This document shows, piece after piece, positions 1 through 7,344 of a stretch of 64,000 bases of DNA. Within the stretch, counting starts at the first letter, position 1, and the number at the start of each line of letters is the position of its first letter. Both the position numbers and the translations under genes were made by a program. Origin of the DNA: Poriferisodalis sp965116245 (GTDB lineage: Bacteria; Actinomycetota; Acidimicrobiia; Acidimicrobiales; Poriferisodalaceae); contig OZ220497.1 in NCBI GenBank assembly GCA_965116245.1, positions 1,054,001 to 1,118,000 of the forward strand. The letters are read 5' to 3'. The notes under the pieces were generated by a model. The model saw only the letters and a list, made by a program, of their open reading frames with translations, was not told the origin of the DNA and did not search any database.

Positions 1-342
1 CTACTGACGGGCCGTACACACAACGACGAGTTCGCGCCTGGTCCCGATGGGCGGCCAGTCACTTTGACCAATCGCAGCGGAGGCATCCAGGGCGGCATCA
101 GCAATGGCGCTGACATCTTGCTGCGGGTGGCGTTCAAACCCACAGCCACTATTGCTAGTGAACAAAAAACTGTGACTACCAGCGGTGAGCCGACGGTGCT
201 GGCTGCGCGAGGACGTCACGATCCCTGCGTGTTGCCTCGCGCTGTGCCGATGGTGGAGGCCATGGTCTGTCTAGTGCTGGTGGACCACCTGTTGCGTCAG
301 CAAACAACGCAGCTCGCGCCTGGCTACTTGGGTAACAGTTAG
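1..342 (+). CDS. aroC: chorismate synthase, C-terminal part (5' end outside window)
   Basis: Chorismate synthase converts 5-enolpyruvylshikimate-3-phosphate to chorismate, the last step of the shikimate pathway, using reduced FMN. Reading frame 1 is open from the first base and gives about 113 residues containing the family's C-terminal signatures: HNDEF, then the glycine-rich GGIQGGISNGADI block, then AFKPTATI, and near the end GRHDPCVLPRAVPMVEAM, which is nearly invariant. The protein ends shortly after DHLLRQ, as normal. Chorismate is the substrate of the menF product encoded 39 kb downstream. The true start is upstream of the window. Identification is secure. Confidence 0.95.
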   Translation, partial: LLTGRTHNDEFAPGPDGRPVTLTNRSGGIQGGISNGADILLRVAFKPTATIASEQKTVTTSGEPTVLAARGRHDPCVLPRAVPMVEAMVCLVLVDHLLRQQTTQLAPGYLGNS

Positions 343-420
343 CGCCCGTGTAACTGTGTTGAGATGCCGCTGGTTGAAGCGTCGCTGGACTAGGGGCCAC
401 CCATCTCGAGGACGTCGCCA

Positions 421-490
421 GTGGATGTAGCCCAGTGGATGTAGCCCAGTGGATTTAGCCCAGTGGATTTAGCCCAGTGGATATAGCCCA
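421..490. repeat. 14-bp tandem repeat, 5 copies, overlapping a start codon
   Basis: Five head-to-tail 14-bp units of the form GTGGATGTAGCCCA occupy this stretch; units 3-5 differ at one or two positions (GTGGATTTAGCCCA, GTGGATATAGCCCA). The last unit supplies the GTG start codon of the following permease gene. The unit shares the core AGCCCAGTG with the 14-bp array at 15139-15208. Confidence 0.95.
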
Positions 491-1217
491 GTTCGCGCTT
501 ATCGTCGCGGCGGGCGTTTCGGCTGGCGTTGTGAACGCGATGGCTGGCGGCGGTTCGCTGCTTACCGTCAGCTTGCTAACGGTGGCGGGTGACCTCGGAG
601 GGCTGGTGGCCAATGGCACCAACCGAATCGGGGTGGTAGCCCAAAACGTGGCGTCAGTCGCTGGGTACCGCTCTGAGGGTGTGTCGGGGTTGCGCCGCTG
701 CGTGCCGGTACTGGTGCCTGCTGTGCTGGGTTCAGCCGTAGGTGCCTTCGCTGTGTCTAGTCTGCTCAGCGACACGGCCTTTGAGCGAGTCTTTGGCCTT
801 TTGATGGTGCCGCTGCTGATCCTGAGTTTGCGACCGCCTCGAGCGAGCGGTGACCATATCGAGTGGCCCAAGTGGCTGACCGTTGCGGTGTTTTTCGCGA
901 TCGGTGCCTACGGTGGTGCGTTCCAGGCGGGCGTGGGCCTGATGCTGGTGTTGGCCTTGTCGCATGCCGGGCTGGATTTGGTGAACGCAAACGCTGTAAA
1001 GGTGGTGGTGATCGCTGTGCTGACCGCGGTTGCCGTGCCCGTGTTCATCCTCAATGATCAGGTGCATTGGGGCTACGCGGTAGTGGTCGCAGCGGGATTC
1101 GCTCTAGGCGGCTGGTTCGGTGCTCGCTGGGCGGTGCGCGGCGGCGAGCGTCTGATCCGACCAGTGCTGATCGTTGCAGTCCTAGGCCTCGCTGGCCGCA
1201 TGGTCGGTCTGTATTAG
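477..1217 (+). CDS. TauE/SafE (TSUP) family membrane permease
   Basis: Predicted integral membrane protein of 246 residues from the TSUP family, which exports sulfite, sulfoacetate or other organosulfur anions. The N-terminal AAGVSAGVVNAMAGGGSLLT and the GTNRIGVVAQN segment match the conserved first half of the family repeat. The second half has the matching ...FFAIGAYGGAFQAGVG... and NANAVKV segments. Alternating hydrophobic stretches fit about seven to eight membrane helices. The GTG start at 477 lies inside the last copy of a 14-bp tandem array, and I see no clear ribosome binding site. A later ATG at 540 would delete the conserved first helix, so 477 is preferred. The substrate cannot be inferred from context. 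Confidence 0.85.
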   Translation: MDIAQFALIVAAGVSAGVVNAMAGGGSLLTVSLLTVAGDLGGLVANGTNRIGVVAQNVASVAGYRSEGVSGLRRCVPVLVPAVLGSAVGAFAVSSLLSDTAFERVFGLLMVPLLILSLRPPRASGDHIEWPKWLTVAVFFAIGAYGGAFQAGVGLMLVLALSHAGLDLVNANAVKVVVIAVLTAVAVPVFILNDQVHWGYAVVVAAGFALGGWFGARWAVRGGERLIRPVLIVAVLGLAGRMVGLY

Positions 1218-1269
1218 CGCTTGAGTTAGTGAGCGGACGTGAGCCGATCAGGCTGAGTTTCGTACAGCC

Positions 1270-1719
1270 CTATGCAGTTACCGGTACCGGCGCATTGATG
1301 TCCAGCCGGTCCTCAACTCGGCGAACACGCACATCAAGGTTCTTCACGTCGCCTTTGAGGTCTTTGACGTCGTCTTGTAGTTCCTTGACGTCGCCTTTGA
1401 GGTCTTTGACGTCGTCTTGTAGTTCCTTGACGTCATCCTTGAGGTCATTCATGTTATTTTGGAGTACCTTCACTTCACCCTTGAGTTCGCCAACATCAAG
1501 GATGACCGTGTCTAGCCGGGCCACCTGCGCGTCTGCCAGGATTTCCATGCGGACGCCTTGCGCGTCAATGTGGGCCGTTTGCCGTCCAATCTGGTCGCTG
1601 AGTTCTCTGGTGCTTCCACGGCCCTGCCACACCATCGTCAGCAAAGCAACCATGACTGTCGCCATCATCGCCAGCATCGTGATGATCAACGCGATAACGG
1701 TGCCTTCGGTCGCTTCCAT
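1270..1719 (-). CDS. membrane-anchored coiled-coil protein with 14-residue repeats
   Basis: 149-residue protein of unknown function. Residues about 8-30 form one hydrophobic helix (VIALIITMLAMMATVMVALL), followed by a long charged region. From about residue 75 to 130 it is built of heptad-like repeats of the type LKGDVKELQDDVKD, predicted to form a coiled coil. The 14-residue unit is encoded by an almost perfect 42-bp direct repeat. No catalytic motif is visible. The topology suggests a short membrane anchor with a cytoplasmic or periplasmic rod. Divergently transcribed from the aminotransferase gene at 1803, with about 80 bp between them. Real gene likely; function unknown. Confidence 0.7.
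   Translation of the reverse strand: MEATEGTVIALIITMLAMMATVMVALLTMVWQGRGSTRELSDQIGRQTAHIDAQGVRMEILADAQVARLDTVILDVGELKGEVKVLQNNMNDLKDDVKELQDDVKDLKGDVKELQDDVKDLKGDVKNLDVRVRRVEDRLDINAPVPVTA
1346..1429. repeat. 42-bp direct repeat within coiled-coil gene
   Basis: Two identical 42-bp units (1346-1387 and 1388-1429), followed by a diverged partial third, encode the 14-residue coiled-coil repeat on the minus strand. A change in copy number would stay in frame (42 is divisible by 3) and alter rod length. Confidence 0.9.
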
Positions 1720-1802
1720 GCAGTTCAGCCTAAACGAGAGCTGAACGTGGTTGTCAAGCTATTTTGTGTCGCGTGTTTTGTGTCGGCGCGTAAGGTCGCC
1801 CT

Positions 1803-2957
1803 GTGATTTTTGACTTGGACTCGCAACGGGTTCGCAACCGACCAGGCATCAAGTGGGGTCGCAAAGGACCGGACGTGGTGGCCGCATGGGTCGCCGACAT
1901 GGATGTGGAGATGCCGCCAGCGGTGCTGGACGCCGTGCGTCAACGCATTGCCTCCGGCGGTCTTGGCTACGACTTCTATGACCCGCCCATCACGGTGTTG
2001 GACGTATTCGCTCAGCACATGAGCGAGGCGTTTGGCTGGCAGGTAGACCCGGGCGATGTAGTGCGGGTTCACGACGTGATCCAGGGCCTAGAGCTGGCCA
2101 TAACACGCTGCACGCAACCCGGTGACGGCATCATCTTTCAGACTCCCGCCTACCCACCGTTTTTCTCCAGCGTGGAGGGACACGGACGCAGGGTGGTACC
2201 CAACCCTCTCAAGCGTCACGACAGCGGCTGGCAGCTTGATCTGGACCATCTCGAATCGGCGGCTTCCGCACCCGATGTGACCGCTTTGATCTTGTGTCAG
2301 CCACACAACCCTTGCGGACTGGTGCTTGACGCAGACGACATATCAGCAGTGATCGGCATTGCAGAGCAGCACGACTTAGTGGTGATTTCCGATGAGATCC
2401 ACTGTGACCTCGTGTATGCCCCCAAACGACATTCGCCGGTGGCGTCGGTTAGCGAACTGGCCTCGCAACGAACTGTGACCGTCACCGCTGCCACCAAGTC
2501 GTTCAACATGGCTGGCCTTCGAATGGCGTTCTTGCATTCGGCATCAACTCGCTACGGTCCGATCATTGCCTCTATTCCTAAGAGGCTCATCGGCGGCATC
2601 GGAATCCTGGGCCAGGTCGCAACTATCGCTGGCTGGACCGAAGCGCTGGACTGGCTGGAAGAGCTGCTGGCGGGTCTTGACAGCAACCGGCGACTGTTGG
2701 CTGAGCTTCTAGGCGAGCGGTTGCCTGAAGTTCTGTACCGTCCTCCGGACGCTACCTATTTGGCGTGGCTGGACTGCCGCGCGCTTGAGCTGGGCAACGA
2801 CCCGGCGGCGGCATTCTTGGACCGGGGGCAGGTGTATTTGAATTCTGGGCTTGATTTCGGGCCGCAGGGTGCAGGGCATGTGCGTCTTAACTTCGCCACG
2901 TCACCGGAGATGCTTGACGAAGCCACCGCCCGCATGGCCAAGGTCGTCAACCGCTAA
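1803..2957 (+). CDS. MalY/PatB family PLP-dependent C-S lyase (aminotransferase class I/II fold)
   Basis: 384-residue fold-type I PLP enzyme. MalY/PatB members act as cystathionine beta-lyases, cleaving C-S bonds in cystathionine or related thioethers. Evidence is the N-terminal VRNRPGIKWGRKGPDVVAAWVADMD (the KW...WVADMD pattern typical of PatB), the QTPAYPPF segment, CQPHNPCG, the cofactor aspartate in VISDEIHCDL, and the Schiff-base lysine in AATKSFNMAGLR. The C-terminal RLNFATS carries the substrate-carboxylate arginine. The start is a GTG at 1803. A plain aminotransferase activity is possible but less likely given the MalY-type motifs. Confidence 0.85.
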   Translation: MIFDLDSQRVRNRPGIKWGRKGPDVVAAWVADMDVEMPPAVLDAVRQRIASGGLGYDFYDPPITVLDVFAQHMSEAFGWQVDPGDVVRVHDVIQGLELAITRCTQPGDGIIFQTPAYPPFFSSVEGHGRRVVPNPLKRHDSGWQLDLDHLESAASAPDVTALILCQPHNPCGLVLDADDISAVIGIAEQHDLVVISDEIHCDLVYAPKRHSPVASVSELASQRTVTVTAATKSFNMAGLRMAFLHSASTRYGPIIASIPKRLIGGIGILGQVATIAGWTEALDWLEELLAGLDSNRRLLAELLGERLPEVLYRPPDATYLAWLDCRALELGNDPAAAFLDRGQVYLNSGLDFGPQGAGHVRLNFATSPEMLDEATARMAKVVNR

Positions 2958-3059
2958 CGCCGCGCTGCTTTCACTGGCTGCGGCTGCGCGTGGTAGAGTG
3001 TTCAGTAGGTCCGCTCGCTCCCCCTTTGAGGGTGTCAAAGTCCCCTAGGAGGGTGTTGT

Positions 3060-4930
3060 ATGACAATTGACCGGCACGAGAGTGTAAGCACCGCGCTGAC
3101 CTTGGCCCCCCCCCCCCCCGAGGCTGGGGTACTGATGCGAGAAGGTTCAGGTTTGGCTGTCGTTGGGGGTTGTTGGTAGCGACGGCTTCGTTGTTGGCGG
3201 CGGGTCTGAGTTTGGTTCCGTCGCCGGTTTCTGGGCAGGCGTCGGTACCTGCGACGCCTGCTCCTAAGCTCACGGCGGGTATTGGTGTAGCGAAGCTGAT
3301 TTGGAACGATCCAGATGATGATTCCATAGAAAAATACCAGTATCGTAGCACGCCGAGCAGCACCAATATTGTTTGGTCAGCGTGGACTGACTTGCCGGGC
3401 TCGGATGCGTCGACTACTGAGTATACATTTACTGGTTTGACGGGTACTGAGATTTGTTATGAGTTGCGTGCTGTGAATAGTATTGGTAATGGTGGGGCTT
3501 CTGTTGGGCAATGCAAACTTCTGCGGTCTAAGTCTGTTGAGTTGTCAACCAGTTTGACTAATTTGACTGTCACTGAAGGTGATTCTGGCCTAACCCCTAT
3601 TCCCTTGACTCTAAAGTTTTCGGAAGCGGTTCCTAGCGGAGGGCTTCAAGTATACGTGGGCAATGATGCATCATTGAGTACCGCTGAGTATACCGTGGGT
3701 TGTGAATCTCAATATGTGGCGTCTGGCGAGGATGTCTGTAACGTTCTTGCCAGTGCTTTTATTCCGGCCGGCTCTACGACTTATAGCTTGACGGCTTGGA
3801 ATGTAGTTGGAGATACTGTTGAAGAGGATGACGAGATTGTTTATATATTTGTTAACGAAGGTGCTGGTTCTCGTAATTCAATAAAATCGAAAGGTTGGGC
3901 CGGTGGCACGGCGCTACGTATTACAATCACAGATGATGATAGCGATGCGGTAACCGCAACAACTACGACAACGACTACTTTGCCTGCTGGTCCTCCTGCT
4001 GCCCCAACTGGTTTGGCCGTGACTCGCGCGCCAAACACTGTGACGGTGTCATGGGAGCCTGTGACAGGGACGTGTGCTCCGACGCGGCATGATGTTGATC
4101 TTTTATTTTCTTCTGTGAAACTAAAAGGGGCGCAGGTTGACATGCCTGCGAAGACGGTTACTCTCACCGGCATACAGCCTGCGCTGGCGTACAAAGTTCA
4201 GGTGAAGGCGTATGGTGCTGGGTGTGCTTCTAAGTCTAGTTTGGCAGTGGAAGCTGACGTAGCCGCCTATCAAGCACCTACAACTACCAGCACTACTACT
4301 TCCTCTACCACCACTTCTACTACTACTACTACTACTACCACTACGACTACTACTACTACAACGACCACTACCACTACTACGACAACAACAACACCACCTA
4401 CTACTACAACGACGACGTCGACGACTGCGCAGCCAACGGTGACTACTACAGCCACTACTACTGCTACCACGGCTGCTACAACTCAACCACCCTCACGCGG
4501 CGGCGGAGGAAGTGGCGGTGGTGGCGGTGGTGGTGGTACTGTTGCGACGCAGGCACGCACAGACAGGCCGATTGTGCCGACTAAACCACAACTCACGGTG
4601 CGCGCTAAAGCAGGAACTGTCTATCTGAAGTGGCCGAATCCGAGCGATAATTCAATCGTCAGATACGAATATCGGCTGCGAGGCAATGGTAGTGGTAGCT
4701 GGTCGGACTGGACTACAGTACCTGGTTCGGATGCGTCTACTACCGAGTTTGAGCTCACCGACCCAGACAACAAACAACTCTGCATACAACTACGAGCTGT
4801 GAACTCTAACGGCAACGGCACCAAATCCACCGACTACTGCGTCAACCTAGACAGCAGCAGCACGCTATCAGCAGCAAACGCCGAACGCCTAGCAATAAGA
4901 CTACTAAGACTACTACTCAAACTAATGTAA
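3060..4930 (+). CDS. Fn3/Calx-beta surface protein, phase-variable, currently out of frame (C14 tract)
   Basis: Large predicted exported protein whose reading frame is broken at a run of 14 C (3106-3119). The ATG at 3060 has a strong AGGAGGG ribosome site 6 bases upstream. As sequenced, that frame ends at a TAG at 3177 after 39 codons. The frame that continues to 4930 already matches the paralogue at 47579 just after the C run (GWGTDARRFRFGCRWG, then a signal peptide ending near VSGQA). One added C (15) or two lost (12) would join them into about 623 residues. Order in the long frame: signal peptide, Fn3-like domain, Calx-beta-like domain (ending ITITDDD), second Fn3 domain, poly-Thr stalk, Gly-rich linker, third Fn3 domain, C-terminal helix NAERLAIRLLRLLLKLM. 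A weak TTG at 3170 could start the long frame alone, but that is less likely. No LPXTG motif. Confidence 0.85.
3106..3119. repeat. poly-C tract, 14 C (predicted phase-variation switch)
   Basis: Uninterrupted run of 14 cytosines, 16 codons into the gene that starts at 3060. The count puts the upstream start and the downstream coding region in different frames. A homologous tract of 18 C sits at the same place in the paralogue at 47579. Homopolymers of this length are known to slip during replication. Confidence 0.95.
4279..4488. repeat. ACN trinucleotide tract encoding a poly-threonine stalk
   Basis: A low-complexity run of ACN codons with a few Ser, Pro, Ala and Val codons encodes an extended threonine-rich segment. 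It separates the middle and last Fn3 domains and is followed by a Gly-rich linker (GGGGSGGGG pattern). Changes in repeat number would keep the frame and alter stalk length. Such stalks are commonly O-glycosylated in actinobacteria, which is inference here. Confidence 0.9.
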
Positions 4931-5441
4931 CCAGATTACTACCGGATTTCGTATAACACAGTGCGAAACTTCGCTCGTAGACGACGCGCCAATAGTCGGC
5001 GGCATAATCGTTGAAGCGACGTATTAGTTGCTAGCTGACGGGGTGAGCCTCCCTGTGCGAACGAGGTGGGTGAGGACACCACAGAATGCACAGGGACTCT
5101 CAATGTCCCGCGCTAATGCCTGTTTGGCGCGCGGTCAAAGCGATGAGCTAAATGCGATGACATGTGCCAGGAATGGAAGCGACAGTGCATCGCCGAGTGC
5201 TTGGCATCGCTTGCCTGGCACGTTGACACCCGTCGACGACCGATTGGCGACCGACTTGCCTGAGACACCAGCATGGCGTCGGCGACGTATCGCAAGTTGC
5301 TTGACGCGGCACAGGCCGTCGTTACCGTGCTCGTGACCATTGGGCTGCGCTGCCCTCTTAGATCGGTGGTTGAGTTAGCTGTGTGATCAAATTGGTGGAG
5401 TGATCAGCATGAGGCTGCTTCTGGTAGGGGGTGGCCCCTGT
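4931..5441. other. 511-bp gap without a recognisable gene
   Basis: Short open frames exist on both strands, but none has a recognisable motif, a good ribosome site or homology I can name. It lies between the surface-protein gene and the convergent DUF222 gene and may contain decayed sequence. Confidence 0.5.
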
Positions 5442-6896
5442 CTAGGGTGCGCGGGCTTGGTTGGTGTTTGGGTCCGGTGGATCGGCATCTGGCTCATGAT
5501 CGGCCTGTTTTGCTGTTGCTGGTTGCGTGTTCCAGGTGCCGTCGGGTTGGCGGACGATCCGATAGCCGTGCTCATGTAGTTGGTGGTGGTGGCGGTGACA
5601 CAGCAACACCAGATTGTCGATGCTGGTGGGTCCGCCGTCGGCCCAGTGGATGACGTGGTGCGCGTCGCAGCGGGATGGTGGTTGATCACAGCCGGGCCAT
5701 TGGCAGTGACCGTCTCGTGCAATGAGCAAACGGCGGAGTCCTAGTGGGACGGTGCGGCGGCCTCGCCCCACATCGGGCGATCCGCCGGGTCCCCCCAAGA
5801 TGATGGGTATGACCTGCGCGTCACAAGCCAGTCCCCGTACTACTTCAGATGGGAGTTCAATACCAGCATCAGTTACACCCGCTGCGTCGGTGGATTGTCG
5901 TAGTGCGTCTAGATCGATCAGCACACTGATTTGCGCGGGCGGCAACTGAGACGCCGATTTGGTGCTGCTTGAGTCGGTGCTGCTTGATTTAGGGCTGCTG
6001 TGGTTGTGTAGTCGGGTGATTGCTTGTTCGTCGGCTGCGTTGTTGGTGAGGCCTGCTAGTGCGTAGGCGAGTACGTCAGCGTCTCGCTGGGCGGGACTGC
6101 GCCGACCGCTGCGAACTTGTTTGTCGTTGATCCAATACTGCTGCCGCAGCGTTTCTAGCGTCGCTTCGATCTGCGCTCCGGTACGCGGGTCGAGTCTGGC
6201 CCATAGTTTGAGCATTCCTTCGTGGTCTCGCCGCCAGCCAGCAGAGCGGGCTTCGCGTTGGCGTTTGAAGCGCTGCAAAGCGGTCTCATTGAAGCATTCA
6301 GCTTCGTGGACACGTTGACGAGTCTGATCAGAATCTTCCCCAACAGCCGCGCTGAGCAGCTCCGTACGCACATCGTCAGTTACGCGGGCGTCGCACAGCA
6401 CCTCAGCCTGCGCGGGAGTGATGTCGCCTTGGGAGAGAGATTTCAGCACTTGGTTGTGTTCGCGGGCCTTTTGTGCGGCGCGTGTGACGCGGCGGGCGTC
6501 TCGCTCACTCATGCCTGTGGCTTCGCGCAGTTCTACATGTGGGCTCACGTCGGGCACGCGGCCGTGGCCGTCTAGCTGGTCTAGTGCGCTTAGGACTTCG
6601 ATTCGGTAGCCCGCTGTTTGGTTCTCGAACCGCTGAATATCACCCAACACGCCCAGCAACTCACGGCGCTCCAGCTCAGCGAGACCGGCGGCGCCCAAGC
6701 GACGCAACGTCAGCACACCAACCTCGTCTGCCTGGTCGGCTGAACCAACAGCATCGGCAGCATCAATCGCACCGGGCCGTGTGCCGCCGCTGCTGACACC
6801 GCTGGCCGTGCTTGGAGCCTCAACAGTGGCCAAAGCCCGGACCGACTCGGCAACCTGACTGGCTTGGCTAGTACTGCCCGATCCGTCCTTCAACAT
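5442..6896 (-). CDS. DUF222 / HNH endonuclease domain protein (13E12 repeat family)
   Basis: 484-residue member of the actinobacterial 13E12/DUF222 family: an N-terminal helical DUF222 region and a C-terminal HNH nuclease domain. The HNH motif is clear near the C-terminus: RDGHCQWPGCDQPPSRCDAHH, then HWADGGPT, then NLVLLCHRHHHQLHEHGY, giving the zinc-type cysteines and the catalytic His residues. The family is often multi-copy and linked to mobile DNA, with unproven function. I chose the ATG at 6896 (MLKDGSGSTSQ), because the frame further upstream only translates a triplicated leader repeat (6888-7160). A poorly conserved Ser/Asp-rich insert precedes the HNH domain. Confidence 0.85.
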   Translation of the reverse strand: MLKDGSGSTSQASQVAESVRALATVEAPSTASGVSSGGTRPGAIDAADAVGSADQADEVGVLTLRRLGAAGLAELERRELLGVLGDIQRFENQTAGYRIEVLSALDQLDGHGRVPDVSPHVELREATGMSERDARRVTRAAQKAREHNQVLKSLSQGDITPAQAEVLCDARVTDDVRTELLSAAVGEDSDQTRQRVHEAECFNETALQRFKRQREARSAGWRRDHEGMLKLWARLDPRTGAQIEATLETLRQQYWINDKQVRSGRRSPAQRDADVLAYALAGLTNNAADEQAITRLHNHSSPKSSSTDSSSTKSASQLPPAQISVLIDLDALRQSTDAAGVTDAGIELPSEVVRGLACDAQVIPIILGGPGGSPDVGRGRRTVPLGLRRLLIARDGHCQWPGCDQPPSRCDAHHVIHWADGGPTSIDNLVLLCHRHHHQLHEHGYRIVRQPDGTWNTQPATAKQADHEPDADPPDPNTNQARAP

Positions 6897-7160
6897 GACA
6901 ACAACCGTACGAAAGGGGTGTGACAGAAATGTCGTGGCAGCCGTGGGGCACGCGCGGCGTCGATTGCTTGGCTGACGTTGTTGGCCTCTTTGCTCAACAT
7001 GACGGCAACCGTACGAAAGGGGTGCTACACAAACTTGCCGCCAGCCGAAGGGCACACGAAGCGTTCGCCTTCTGAGCTACTCGGTTCGCTTGGCTGACGG
7101 CGTCTGGTCCGTCCCTCAACATGACAACAATCGTACGAAGACGGTGTGACACAAACATGG
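6888..7160. repeat. triplicated leader repeat upstream of the DUF222 gene (~110-bp unit)
   Basis: Three diverged copies of a block containing CAACATGACAACAACCGTACGAA followed by a GGGGTGTGACACAAAC-like stretch begin near 6891, 6994 and 7118, spaced about 105-125 bp. On the minus strand each copy carries the palindrome CGTACG followed by a GTTGTCATGTTG start-codon context, and the innermost supplies the DUF222 gene start. The gene's 5' leader therefore appears to have been duplicated in tandem; the function of the conserved core is unknown. Confidence 0.75.
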
Positions 7161-7344
7161 ACTAAGACGCCAAGCAGGGCTCCAGCAGCGATCCGAGGCG
7201 CGGCCCTCCCCGGGGATTGCTCATCTCGCCTACTGCGATATGGCGGCATCGCTGGGAGATCACACAATGGAGAGGCCAATTGTGACACCATCGTGCGAGA
7301 ATGGTCCGTAGGCCGAGACTCGACGCGCGGACAGGAGCACCGGC

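Noticed and set aside
421..490. Possible CRISPR array at the 14-bp repeats (also 15139-15208)
   Set aside because: Units are contiguous with no spacers, and no cas genes are present; these are minisatellites.
4931..5441. Small open frames (5028-5336 plus, 5113-5340 minus)
   Set aside because: No motif, poor start contexts and unnatural composition; treated as non-coding or decayed sequence.
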